Shown: positions 14,228-19,968 of the stretch, one piece after another
Layout: the number at the start of each line of letters is the position of its first letter
How positions within the stretch are numbered: the first letter of the stretch is position 1
DNA from: a virus
Direction: 5' to 3' (one strand)
DNA length: 21,426 nt
IMG/VR virus record: IMGVR_UViG_3300040801_001555
Location: 1-21,426 of that record
The notes under the pieces: generated by a model
Told to the model about the DNA's origin: nothing
Databases searched by the model: none
The model's input: only the letters and a program-made list of their open reading frames with translations
Translations under genes and position numbers: made by a program

Positions 14228-14249
14228 CCTTTATCGCAGGGGATATTTT

Positions 14250-14873
14250 ATGGATAAGAGTAAATGGGTAAATTGGGAAGATGCTGAGTTTTTACAGGAA
14301 GTATTAAATAGAAGTAAGAGTAGAGTTGACGCCCTTAAGAATATGGGATATAATCCCAAATCTTCTTCCAGTAGAAAGAAGCTAAATAATGCTATTGAAA
14401 AGTTTAACTTAGATATAAACAACTTTGAACTAAATGAAGCTAGATGGGAAGTACTACCGCAAATTATAAATGATTGCTTTTGCTTAGCGGATGTAGTCAG
14501 GGCGGTTGGATTGAAAGATGTTGGCGGTAATAGTGCTACCGCAAAGGCTTACATTAAAAAATTCAATCTAGATACATCTCACTTTGACCCCTATAAAAAT
14601 TCAAGGAGACAAAAAAGTTTAGAGTCTAGTCAAATATTTAAGGAAAATTCTACTACCTCTCGCTCTACTCTCAGGAGTAGAATGATAAAAGAAAAAGTGG
14701 TACCATACAAATGTGGTGAATGCGGTATACCACCAGAATGGAATGGTAAAGAATTAGTGTTACAGGTTGAGCATATTAATGGAGATAACTCAGATAATAG
14801 GATAAATAACTTGAAATTTTTATGCCCAAATTGTCATACACAAACCCCTACATGGGGTAGTAAGAAAAGATAA
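14250..14873 (+). CDS. HNH homing endonuclease with N-terminal DNA-binding repeats
   Basis: The start at ATG 14250 is chosen for its Shine-Dalgarno (AGGGGA, 8 nt upstream) and late box, giving 207 aa. The N-terminus holds two related helical repeats, VLNRSKSRVDALKNMGY...KFNLDINNFE and IINDCFCLADVVRAVGL...KFNLDTSHFD (quoted in part), of a type that recognises DNA in phage HNH enzymes. The C-terminal HNH domain has YKCGECG, the catalytic region LQVEHINGDNSDNRINNL and LCPNCHTQT. It is a free-standing mobile gene. It stops 1 nt before tRNA-Pro (14875), which may mark its insertion target. Confidence 0.9.
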   Translation: MDKSKWVNWEDAEFLQEVLNRSKSRVDALKNMGYNPKSSSSRKKLNNAIEKFNLDINNFELNEARWEVLPQIINDCFCLADVVRAVGLKDVGGNSATAKAYIKKFNLDTSHFDPYKNSRRQKSLESSQIFKENSTTSRSTLRSRMIKEKVVPYKCGECGIPPEWNGKELVLQVEHINGDNSDNRINNLKFLCPNCHTQTPTWGSKKR

Positions 14874-14874
14874 T

Positions 14875-14952
14875 CTCTGCGTGGCGCAGTCTGGCTAGCG
14901 CATCGCATTTGGGTTGCGAGGGTCGTAGGTTCGAATCCTACCGCAGAGACCA
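14875..14952 (+). tRNA. tRNA-Pro (TGG anticodon)
   Basis: The acceptor stem CTCTGCG (14875-14881) pairs fully with CGCAGAG (14942-14948), with discriminator A14949 and encoded CCA. The anticodon stem TCGCA/TGCGA encloses TTTGGGT, giving anticodon TGG (14910-14912). The T-loop is a normal TTCGAAT. This is the second proline tRNA in the window, after the GGG species at 4281. Confidence 0.93.
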
Positions 14953-14962
14953 AATTCAAATC

Positions 14963-15037
14963 GGGTCTGTAGCTTAATGGGAAAGCGCCACTCTTACAAA
15001 GTGGAGAGAGTAGGATCGTTACCTACCAGACCCACCA
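14963..15037 (+). tRNA. tRNA-Val (TAC anticodon), unusual T-loop
   Basis: The acceptor stem GGGTCTG (14963-14969) pairs fully with CAGACCC (15027-15033), with discriminator A15034 and encoded CCA. The anticodon stem CCACT/AGTGG holds CTTACAA, giving anticodon TAC (14995-14997), which reads GTA and GTG. The T-stem GTAGG/CCTAC holds ATCGTTA, with A54 and T58 exchanged relative to the normal loop, as in tRNA-Trp. Confidence 0.92.
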
Positions 15038-15052
15038 ATTTATTACAAAACC

Positions 15053-15268
15053 ATGAAAATCCTTCAACGTTTCAGAAAATGGATTAAATATAAGCGTGAA
15101 ATAAGAAAGTATTGGACTATTACTCCGGGCGGCACTGTAATTGTTGACCCCGCATGGTATGGAACAAATAAGAAACTAACTGAGAGGCTAAAGGCCGCAG
15201 CCTATAGAAGAACAGAACTAATAAGAAAGTATGGAGCAAAGGGCCATAAGGTCCATATAGATTTATGA
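15053..15268 (+). CDS. Small basic protein, unknown
   Basis: A 71-aa protein rich in Lys, Arg and Tyr (RFRKWIKYKREIRKYW at the start, AAAYRRTELIRKYGAKGHK near the end), with a short central turn TPGGTVIVDP. The charge suggests nucleic-acid or membrane-surface contact, but no family is recognised. It starts 15 nt after tRNA-Val and has no clear Shine-Dalgarno. The stop overlaps the next start (ATGA), so it is coupled to the sulfotransferase-like gene, which supports its being real. Confidence 0.6.
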   Translation: MKILQRFRKWIKYKREIRKYWTITPGGTVIVDPAWYGTNKKLTERLKAAAYRRTELIRKYGAKGHKVHIDL

Positions 15269-15861
15269 AATTTATTCTTTACACCGTACCTCACACGGGA
15301 ACGTTTTTCACTTTCAGGTTTCTAAACGAACTTGGGTTCCAGCGAGGCCAACGTATAAATGATGAGCACAGAGATTATTTCCATTTACACCCCGTTGAGC
15401 AACAAAGGAAGGAAAGACTTATACCACAACTAAGATCGGAAAAATTAGTAGTAACTGCTCGCCACCCTCACAGAACATTTTTATCCCATTTAGTTAGATC
15501 AGGCGAAAGGGCATTACAGGATAGAGTTATAACAAAGTTAACTAGGATTTATGATTTATTCTTCGAAGATTTAGAGAAAAATAAAAATCATACAATATTG
15601 ACTCTAGATGGTGATCCTCAACTAAGAGAGAGAAATTTATTTGATGTTGCGAACTTCCTAGATGTAGACCTTGACTTATATGGGGATAATATAGTAAAAT
15701 ACGCTAAGGAGTGGAAAAAGTTTCACTACTTCAGAAAGCCTGACGTTGATGGTAATCCACTACTGGCTGAATATGATGCGAACCCAGATATGATAAATGA
15801 ATTTAAGATGGAAGAGCTTCAATATGCAATAGATTGGTATGAGCGAGTGAAGATTAAGTAA
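15265..15861 (+). CDS. Sulfotransferase-like protein
   Basis: A 198-aa protein with the two nucleotide-binding signatures expected of a PAPS-dependent sulfotransferase. VPHTGTFFTFRFL (8-20) resembles the 5'-phosphosulfate loop, and VVTARHPHRTFLSHLVR (62-78), with Arg66 and Ser74, resembles the 3'-phosphate-binding helix. If active it would move sulfate from PAPS to a sugar, lipid or protein, which would suit the glycan genes in this window. The protein is short for the family and I cannot place its substrate-binding part. It is coupled on both sides (ATGA at the start, TAATG at the end). Confidence 0.55.
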   Translation: MKFILYTVPHTGTFFTFRFLNELGFQRGQRINDEHRDYFHLHPVEQQRKERLIPQLRSEKLVVTARHPHRTFLSHLVRSGERALQDRVITKLTRIYDLFFEDLEKNKNHTILTLDGDPQLRERNLFDVANFLDVDLDLYGDNIVKYAKEWKKFHYFRKPDVDGNPLLAEYDANPDMINEFKMEELQYAIDWYERVKIK

Positions 15862-16184
15862 TGTTTACAGATAAAGATCATATTCACACATATTACATAG
15901 AATGTGAGTGCACATCATTCGACCACTTAGTTAGACTTAATTGGTTCGAAGATCATAATGTTACCACAATTCAGGATATTGATGGCTGGATGTACCTTGA
16001 AGTGAAGTTGAATCATTACATTCCTTGGTATAAAAGAATATGGGGCGCAGTGAAGTATGTTTTTGGTAAAGATGAATTAACCTACTGTGACACAATTATT
16101 AGCGTTAATGAAGCAAAGAGAGTAGTCGCTTCACTTAATGAATTTATCGATTACAAAGAAGCTAAATACAAAGAGGCTGAATAA
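15861..16184 (+). CDS. Conserved small phage-type protein
   Basis: A 107-aa acidic protein. Its middle carries a W-Y-K-R-I-W...VKYVFGKDEL segment (about 56-74), which resembles a small uncharacterised protein common in phages; this is memory, not a search. The first half is beta-like with CECTSFDHLVRLNWFED. It starts inside the previous TAA (TAATG). The C-terminus (YKEAKYKEAE) is charged. No biochemical role can be given. Confidence 0.65.
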   Translation: MFTDKDHIHTYYIECECTSFDHLVRLNWFEDHNVTTIQDIDGWMYLEVKLNHYIPWYKRIWGAVKYVFGKDELTYCDTIISVNEAKRVVASLNEFIDYKEAKYKEAE

Positions 16185-16185
16185 A

Positions 16186-16290
16186 ATGCATATCTGTGGC
16201 GATGAACTTAATATAATTTTCAATTTGCTGAATAATTTCCCGTATATTACGCATTATATGCGTTCGGCATTACTTAGTATATTTGGCTAG
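16186..16290 (+). CDS. Possible 34-aa small ORF
   Basis: An ATG begins just after the previous stop (GAATAAAATG), with a GAGG Shine-Dalgarno 9 nt upstream. The 34 codons run to a TAG that lies 4 nt before the next ATG. The peptide begins MHICGDELNIIFNLLNNF and has a hydrophobic end (SALLSIFG). Its neat fit between two genes is the main support. The 6-bp inverted repeat ACGCAT/ATGCGT (16249-16254 and 16258-16263) lies inside it. Confidence 0.4.
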   Translation: MHICGDELNIIFNLLNNFPYITHYMRSALLSIFG

Positions 16291-16294
16291 TGTA

Positions 16295-16468
16295 ATGTCT
16301 GAGCTTTTTGGATGTGACCCAAACTGCAAATTCTACAAAAAGAATTATCCCAAAAATAGACCCAGTCCAACTTGCAGGTTAATAAAGGAATATCAAAAAA
16401 CTTCCAACCCCGTAACAAAAAGCGTTTTACGGGAGATAATACAAAAGAGATTACGGTGCAATGAATAA
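16295..16468 (+). CDS. Small cysteine-containing protein, unknown
   Basis: A 57-aa protein from ATG 16295, rather than the in-frame TTG at 16283. It has four cysteines (CDPNC near the start, TCRL in the middle and RCNE at the end) and many basic residues, so it may bind a metal ion. No Shine-Dalgarno is obvious, and translation may be coupled to the preceding small ORF. It overlaps the next gene by 8 nt. The family is not recognised. Confidence 0.55.
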   Translation: MSELFGCDPNCKFYKKNYPKNRPSPTCRLIKEYQKTSNPVTKSVLREIIQKRLRCNE

Positions 16469-16685
16469 TGTAATTAACTTAAAAGACCGAAGATACGATA
16501 ACTGGAACAAAGTGGTTCCGGACGACACCAGTACCTATCCGGACAATGGGTCGAATGTTACTTATCGTTTTCACCCGGATGAAGACTTTGATTCTGAATG
16601 GGAAGGAACTTACGAAGATGGAATATTTTTTAGCCGAGGTGGGTTCTGTGATGTTTATGACGTTACGCACTGGAAATATACATGA
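16461..16685 (+). CDS. Small acidic protein, unknown
   Basis: A 74-aa acidic protein rich in Asp, Tyr and Trp, with YRFHPDEDFDSEWEGTYEDG and a C-terminal GGFCDVYDVTHWKY. It resembles a compact beta-rich domain, but no family is recognised. It overlaps the previous gene by 8 nt, which points to coupled translation. It ends 10 nt before tRNA-Ser. Confidence 0.6.
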   Translation: MNNVINLKDRRYDNWNKVVPDDTSTYPDNGSNVTYRFHPDEDFDSEWEGTYEDGIFFSRGGFCDVYDVTHWKYT

Positions 16686-16695
16686 ATGAATGAAT

Positions 16696-16792
16696 GGATG
16701 GGTGGCAGAGTCTGGTTTATCGCACCTCCCTGCTAAGGAGGCGGTCCCGTATAACGCGGGGCCCGTGGGTTCAAATCCCACCCCATCCGCCA
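16696..16792 (+). tRNA. tRNA-Ser (GCT anticodon)
   Basis: A class II tRNA with a long variable arm (about 16742-16764). The acceptor stem GGATGGG (16696-16702) pairs fully with CCCATCC (16782-16788), with discriminator G16789 and encoded CCA. The anticodon stem CCTCC/GGAGG encloses CTGCTAA, giving anticodon GCT (16732-16734), which reads AGC and AGT. The T-loop is normal. Confidence 0.95.
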
Positions 16793-16795
16793 GAT

Positions 16796-16803
16796 TATAA
16801 ATA
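16796..16803 (+). promoter_or_regulatory. Late promoter box TATAAATA
   Basis: A perfect T4 late consensus, only 4 nt after tRNA-Ser and 6 nt before the ATG at 16810. A transcript from it would start about one base from the start codon. No Shine-Dalgarno precedes the ATG. Confidence 0.75.
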
Positions 16804-16809
16804 GAGTTT

Positions 16810-17091
16810 ATGGACATTATCGATTACGATGTAATAACACTAAATGAAAAACGACTAATATTCGTGAACGTCGAAGAATCCCCTACAAGGGAAACCAAGA
16901 TAAGCTACAAGACCCTTCACAACATGATCTATCCGGTAACCGATGGCTATTGTGTTACGGATAAGAAGGGTGTAGGATTGGCCATACGAGAAACACTTCA
17001 GGAATGTCAGGCGTTCTTGAATGAAGAGCTTGCTTTGAAATATAATCTAAAGAAAAATTTAGATATTCCCCCCGATGGTGAGGTAGCTTAG
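16810..17091 (+). CDS. Small protein of unknown function running into tRNA-Met
   Basis: A 93-aa protein with a beta-like N-terminal half (DIIDYDVITLNEKRLIFVNVEE) and a helical C-terminal half (LAIRETLQECQAFLNEELALK). No domain is recognised. The last five codons lie inside tRNA-Met, and the stop TAG is in the tRNA D-arm. A perfect late box 6 nt upstream of the ATG and the lack of a Shine-Dalgarno suggest a leaderless late mRNA. Confidence 0.68.
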   Translation: MDIIDYDVITLNEKRLIFVNVEESPTRETKISYKTLHNMIYPVTDGYCVTDKKGVGLAIRETLQECQAFLNEELALKYNLKKNLDIPPDGEVA

Positions 17092-17152
17092 TCGGTAAAG
17101 CGCATCCCTCATAAGGATGAAGTCGGCGGTTCAAGCCCGCCCCTCACCACCA
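17077..17152 (+). tRNA. tRNA with CAT anticodon (Met, or Ile2 if modified)
   Basis: The acceptor stem GGTGAGG (17077-17083) pairs fully with CCTCACC (17142-17148), with discriminator A17149 and encoded CCA. The anticodon stem CATCC/GGATG encloses CTCATAA, giving anticodon CAT (17110-17112). The paired first base rules out an initiator type. Elongator Met and lysidine-modified Ile cannot be separated by eye. The first 15 nt are shared with the end of the preceding gene. Confidence 0.93.
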
Positions 17153-17390
17153 ATTCATAACTACTACGAAACCTATCGCGACATTCTGTCGTGATAAATT
17201 AAATCCCACAAAAAAGTGCAACTTTGCGCAACTCATAAAATATCCCAAAATTAACAACTTACACACCTATTTGAATAATTACTAAAAACTATTATATCTA
17301 TTTTTCAAATTTATTTAAAAAAATAAATATAATAAAAACAATGAGTTATATTAATAGCACCTACCATTTTCGCTCACCTAATGCACTATC
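17153..17390. other. AT-rich intergenic region before the head operon
   Basis: No convincing ORF was seen. It contains a hairpin of 10 bp with a TTC loop (17174-17183 with 17187-17196, one G-T pair) not followed by a T-run. It also has an AT-only inverted repeat, ATTTATTT/AAATAAAT, at 17309-17316 and 17321-17328, and a second AATAAATA (17322-17329) that could be a distal late box. It may hold regulatory or replication signals, but none is recognisable. Confidence 0.5.
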
Positions 17391-17398
17391 CATAAATA
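17391..17398 (+). promoter_or_regulatory. Late promoter box CATAAATA for the head operon
   Basis: CATAAATA lies 42 nt before the scaffold ATG at 17441. The leader contains a strong AAGGAG Shine-Dalgarno (17427-17432). No other box was seen between genes 22 and 23, so it probably drives both. Confidence 0.72.
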
Positions 17399-17440
17399 TG
17401 TGTAACCCAATGATTTTTAATTAATTAAGGAGCATTAAAA

Positions 17441-18394
17441 ATGGACGAACTACTTCAGAAATTGCTGGAAAACGATCTTCTGACTGAAGACACAAGGGAT
17501 GAGCTTAAAGAAGCTATCCAGTCTCAGGTCAACGAAGCCGTTGAACAGGCAGTAAATGAGGCTAAGGAAGAAACGGAAACAGCGGTTCGTGCAGAGCTTG
17601 CCGAGCAGTTCGTTGTTGACAAAGAAGCTTTAGTCGAAGCAATTGACACAAAGCTCGATGTCTTTCTAGAGAAAGAGCTTGATGAACTTAAAGACGATAT
17701 TGAAAACTTTAGAGACTTGGAAGCTGAATTTGCTGCGAAGCAGGTAGAGATGAAAAAGCAACTCTCTGAAGTAGCAAAGAAAGATTTTGCAAAACTTGTC
17801 GATATCCTAGATGAGTATCTAAACGAAAGAGTGGAAGCTGAATTCGAAGAACTTAAGGAAGATATCGAAGAAGTACAGAAATTACGTTTCGGAGCTAAGA
17901 TTGTTGAATCCTTCAGGGAAGAGTACGAGCAACACTTCCACAATGCTGATGAGTTTAACTCTAGGACTGAAAAGATGAAGTCCGAACTTAGCAAAGTTAC
18001 AAAAGAACTCAATGAAGCCCGTGAGCAGCTAGAAAGCGCAGAGCGCGAAAAGGTTGTTAATGAAGCTTTGAGTAATCTCGAAGGCAAGCCACGCGAAATA
18101 ATGGAGGCTATTCTAGCTAAGGTGCCAACTGATAAGGTTGTACCTACCTACGAACAGTTCATTGATCGCGTAGTTGCAAAAGGGACGGTTGAAGATGAAG
18201 CGGAGAAGGAAAGTGAAGTACTAGCCGAAGACTCAAAACCACAATCTGATGAGGGCGAAAGCCTAACCGAAACCGTTGAGGTAAGTGGAGACACTGCTGG
18301 ACCGGATGTTGAAACCGTTGGTGACAATTCTGTAACCAAGCTGGATGAAAATGAAGTCTACAGACTCCGTGAACTCACAGGACAGTTAGGGTAA
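17441..18394 (+). CDS. 22: Prohead core scaffolding protein (gp22-like)
   Basis: A 317-aa protein made largely of acidic heptad-like helix, for example EEFEELKEDIEEVQKL and TKELNEAREQLESAERE. The C-terminal tail is disordered and acidic (about 245-295), followed by a short basic end, RLRELTGQLG. It has only one aromatic-poor hydrophobic region and no enzyme motif. Length, composition and position directly before the gp23-type capsid gene match T4 gp22, which forms the internal scaffold on which the capsid assembles and is then destroyed by the prohead protease. Several [L/I/V]xE triplets are present as potential cleavage sites. A late box and AAGGAG precede it. Confidence 0.9.
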   Translation: MDELLQKLLENDLLTEDTRDELKEAIQSQVNEAVEQAVNEAKEETETAVRAELAEQFVVDKEALVEAIDTKLDVFLEKELDELKDDIENFRDLEAEFAAKQVEMKKQLSEVAKKDFAKLVDILDEYLNERVEAEFEELKEDIEEVQKLRFGAKIVESFREEYEQHFHNADEFNSRTEKMKSELSKVTKELNEAREQLESAEREKVVNEALSNLEGKPREIMEAILAKVPTDKVVPTYEQFIDRVVAKGTVEDEAEKESEVLAEDSKPQSDEGESLTETVEVSGDTAGPDVETVGDNSVTKLDENEVYRLRELTGQLG

Positions 18395-18445
18395 CCCTTA
18401 ACTAAAGTCAATTTAAACACTTAAATTTATCAAGGAGTAAACATT

Positions 18446-19858
18446 ATGAGTGATAAAAATGATCTTTTAACAGAGAATTGGGGTGAGGCAAAGGAAGTAC
18501 TACTAGACGGCCTTTCTCACGCAAAGCGTAAGATTGTTGCACCCCTACTCGAAAACCAGAGGAATCACCTACTTAAGGAAACCGCTGCCGCTGGGTCCAT
18601 TCAGGCTCACGACATCGCCAATTTCCGTCAGGCGCTTCTTCCAGTAGTTCGCCGTGTAATTCCGGGAACTATGGCAACCGAAATCGTTGGTGTACAGCCC
18701 ATGTCTGGACCAGTTGGTCTTGTATACAGCATGCGCTACACCTACAATGAAGACGTAACTCACGATCCAACCAAGTCCCCATTCGGTGGTTTTGATATTG
18801 CCGACGGTGACGAAGCGTTTGGTAACAGCAAGCTTCTAAGGGCGTTCTACTCAGGTAACACTGGTACCGCTCAGGCTGCTGGTGCATCTGGTCTGGCACA
18901 CGATGCTGCGGCTGCTGCTGATATTGACGCAGCAACTGCTGACGGTGACGCTTGGGAAAGCTCCGCTGGTTCAGATTACGCTACTGGCGGAACTGATGGT
19001 ACTATGGACCTTAACAGCAGCGTTGATGTTGCTGGTACCCTTCTGGGTGGTTCTGGTTCCTTCATTGAAGGTTCCGGTGGTCGTAAGATGGGTCTAGAGC
19101 TACTCTCGCAGGCTGTTCAGGCTGGCTCTCGTAAGCTACAGGCTGGATGGACTCTTGAGGCTATGCAGGACCTAGACACACAGCACGGTCTCGATATTGA
19201 GAGTGAGATGACTCGTGGCATGTCCGCGCACATCACTCAGGAAATCGACGCAGAAATCCTATCCGACCTTCTAGCACTAGCTGGTACTGTTCGTGCATAC
19301 GACCACGCAGCTACGGCTGGCCCAACCTACGCTCCAGCGTTTGTTGGTGATCGCTTCGCTAACCTTCAGGGCACCATTAATGAAGTTGCGAACGAGATCG
19401 GACGTAAGATTCGTGTTGGCGTAGCTAACTGGATCGTTGTTAGCCCAATGATCGTATCTGTTCTTCAGACTGCTTCTAAAGCAGTATTCGCTCCTGCGGT
19501 TGAAGGCAGCTTCGAAGGACCTAACGACACCAAGCTAGTTGGTACACTTAACGGAAACGTTAAAGTATACAGCTACCTATGGAACGCAGAACAGCCCGGT
19601 GCTTCTAGCCCTGCTGGTGACGCGCAAATCCTAGTTGGTTACAAAGGTGGAAACGGTGAAAGTCAGGCTGGATACTTCTACGCCCCTTACATCCCACTAA
19701 TGTCAACGGGTGTTATTATGAACCCTGTTACGACACAGCCAATGGTCTCATTGATGACCCGTTACGGTAAGGTAGCCCTTACTGATCCAACGATCTCCCT
19801 AGGGAATTCAGCGGACTACTACGGTAAAATCAATGTTACCAACCTACAGTTCCTATAA
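18446..19858 (+). CDS. 23: Major capsid protein (gp23-like)
   Basis: A 470-aa precursor of the HK97-fold T4 gp23 family, which builds the hexagonal lattice of the head. The conserved block VRRVIPGTMATEIVGVQPMS (68-87) is followed by GPVGLVYSMRY. The C-terminal block is YAPYIPLMSTGVIMNP (412-427) with QPMVSLMTRYG. The likely propeptide cut by the gp21-type protease is at LKE45-T46, by analogy with cleavage after residue 65 in T4. Residues about 145-205 are an Ala/Gly/Asp-rich insert. AAGGAG lies before the ATG. GC content and codon choice are visibly higher and more uniform than in neighbouring genes, as expected for a very highly expressed protein. A strong terminator follows. Confidence 0.97.
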   Translation: MSDKNDLLTENWGEAKEVLLDGLSHAKRKIVAPLLENQRNHLLKETAAAGSIQAHDIANFRQALLPVVRRVIPGTMATEIVGVQPMSGPVGLVYSMRYTYNEDVTHDPTKSPFGGFDIADGDEAFGNSKLLRAFYSGNTGTAQAAGASGLAHDAAAAADIDAATADGDAWESSAGSDYATGGTDGTMDLNSSVDVAGTLLGGSGSFIEGSGGRKMGLELLSQAVQAGSRKLQAGWTLEAMQDLDTQHGLDIESEMTRGMSAHITQEIDAEILSDLLALAGTVRAYDHAATAGPTYAPAFVGDRFANLQGTINEVANEIGRKIRVGVANWIVVSPMIVSVLQTASKAVFAPAVEGSFEGPNDTKLVGTLNGNVKVYSYLWNAEQPGASSPAGDAQILVGYKGGNGESQAGYFYAPYIPLMSTGVIMNPVTTQPMVSLMTRYGKVALTDPTISLGNSADYYGKINVTNLQFL

Positions 19859-19888
19859 GCTAACAGCTTAAAAGTCTGTAAGTCATTG

Positions 19889-19919
19889 AAAACCCTCGCC
19901 TTGCGGGGGTTTTCTTTTT
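19889..19919 (+). terminator. Intrinsic terminator after gene 23
   Basis: AAAACCCTCGC (19889-19899) pairs with GCGGGGGTTTT (19903-19913) in an 11-bp stem with one T-G pair and a CTT loop. CTTTTT follows. It is the strongest intrinsic terminator seen in the window and would close the head operon. Confidence 0.92.
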
Positions 19920-19935
19920 ATGATAAAGTAATTCC

Positions 19936-19943
19936 GATAAATA
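19936..19943 (+). promoter_or_regulatory. Late promoter box GATAAATA
   Basis: GATAAATA lies 25 nt before the ATG at 19969, with AAAGGAG (19955-19961) as Shine-Dalgarno. The endonuclease downstream of the terminator therefore has its own late-type signal. Confidence 0.65.
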
Positions 19944-19968
19944 TTATGGAATTTAAAGGAGTTATAAT

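Noticed and set aside
14172-14249. GTG/ATG upstream starts for the second HNH gene
   Set aside because: They lie upstream of or in the late box, while ATG 14250 has AGGGGA at proper spacing.
15053-15079. MKILQRFRK as a sixth capsid-targeting-like leader
   Set aside because: It lacks the [L/I]xE triplet and is strongly basic, unlike the five leader proteins.
17174-17196. Hairpin after tRNA-Met as an intrinsic terminator
   Set aside because: The stem is good but no T-run follows on either strand at the right place; kept only as a structural note.
17524-18087. Long Ser-rich minus-strand ORF inside gene 22
   Set aside because: It is the antisense shadow of an acidic, Glu-codon-rich coiled coil (TTC/TTT and TCN codons); no start signals.
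18669-19097. Alternative-frame ORFs within gene 23
   Set aside because: Repetitive Gln/Arg- or Leu/Val-rich translations of the capsid gene in other frames, without ribosome-binding sites.
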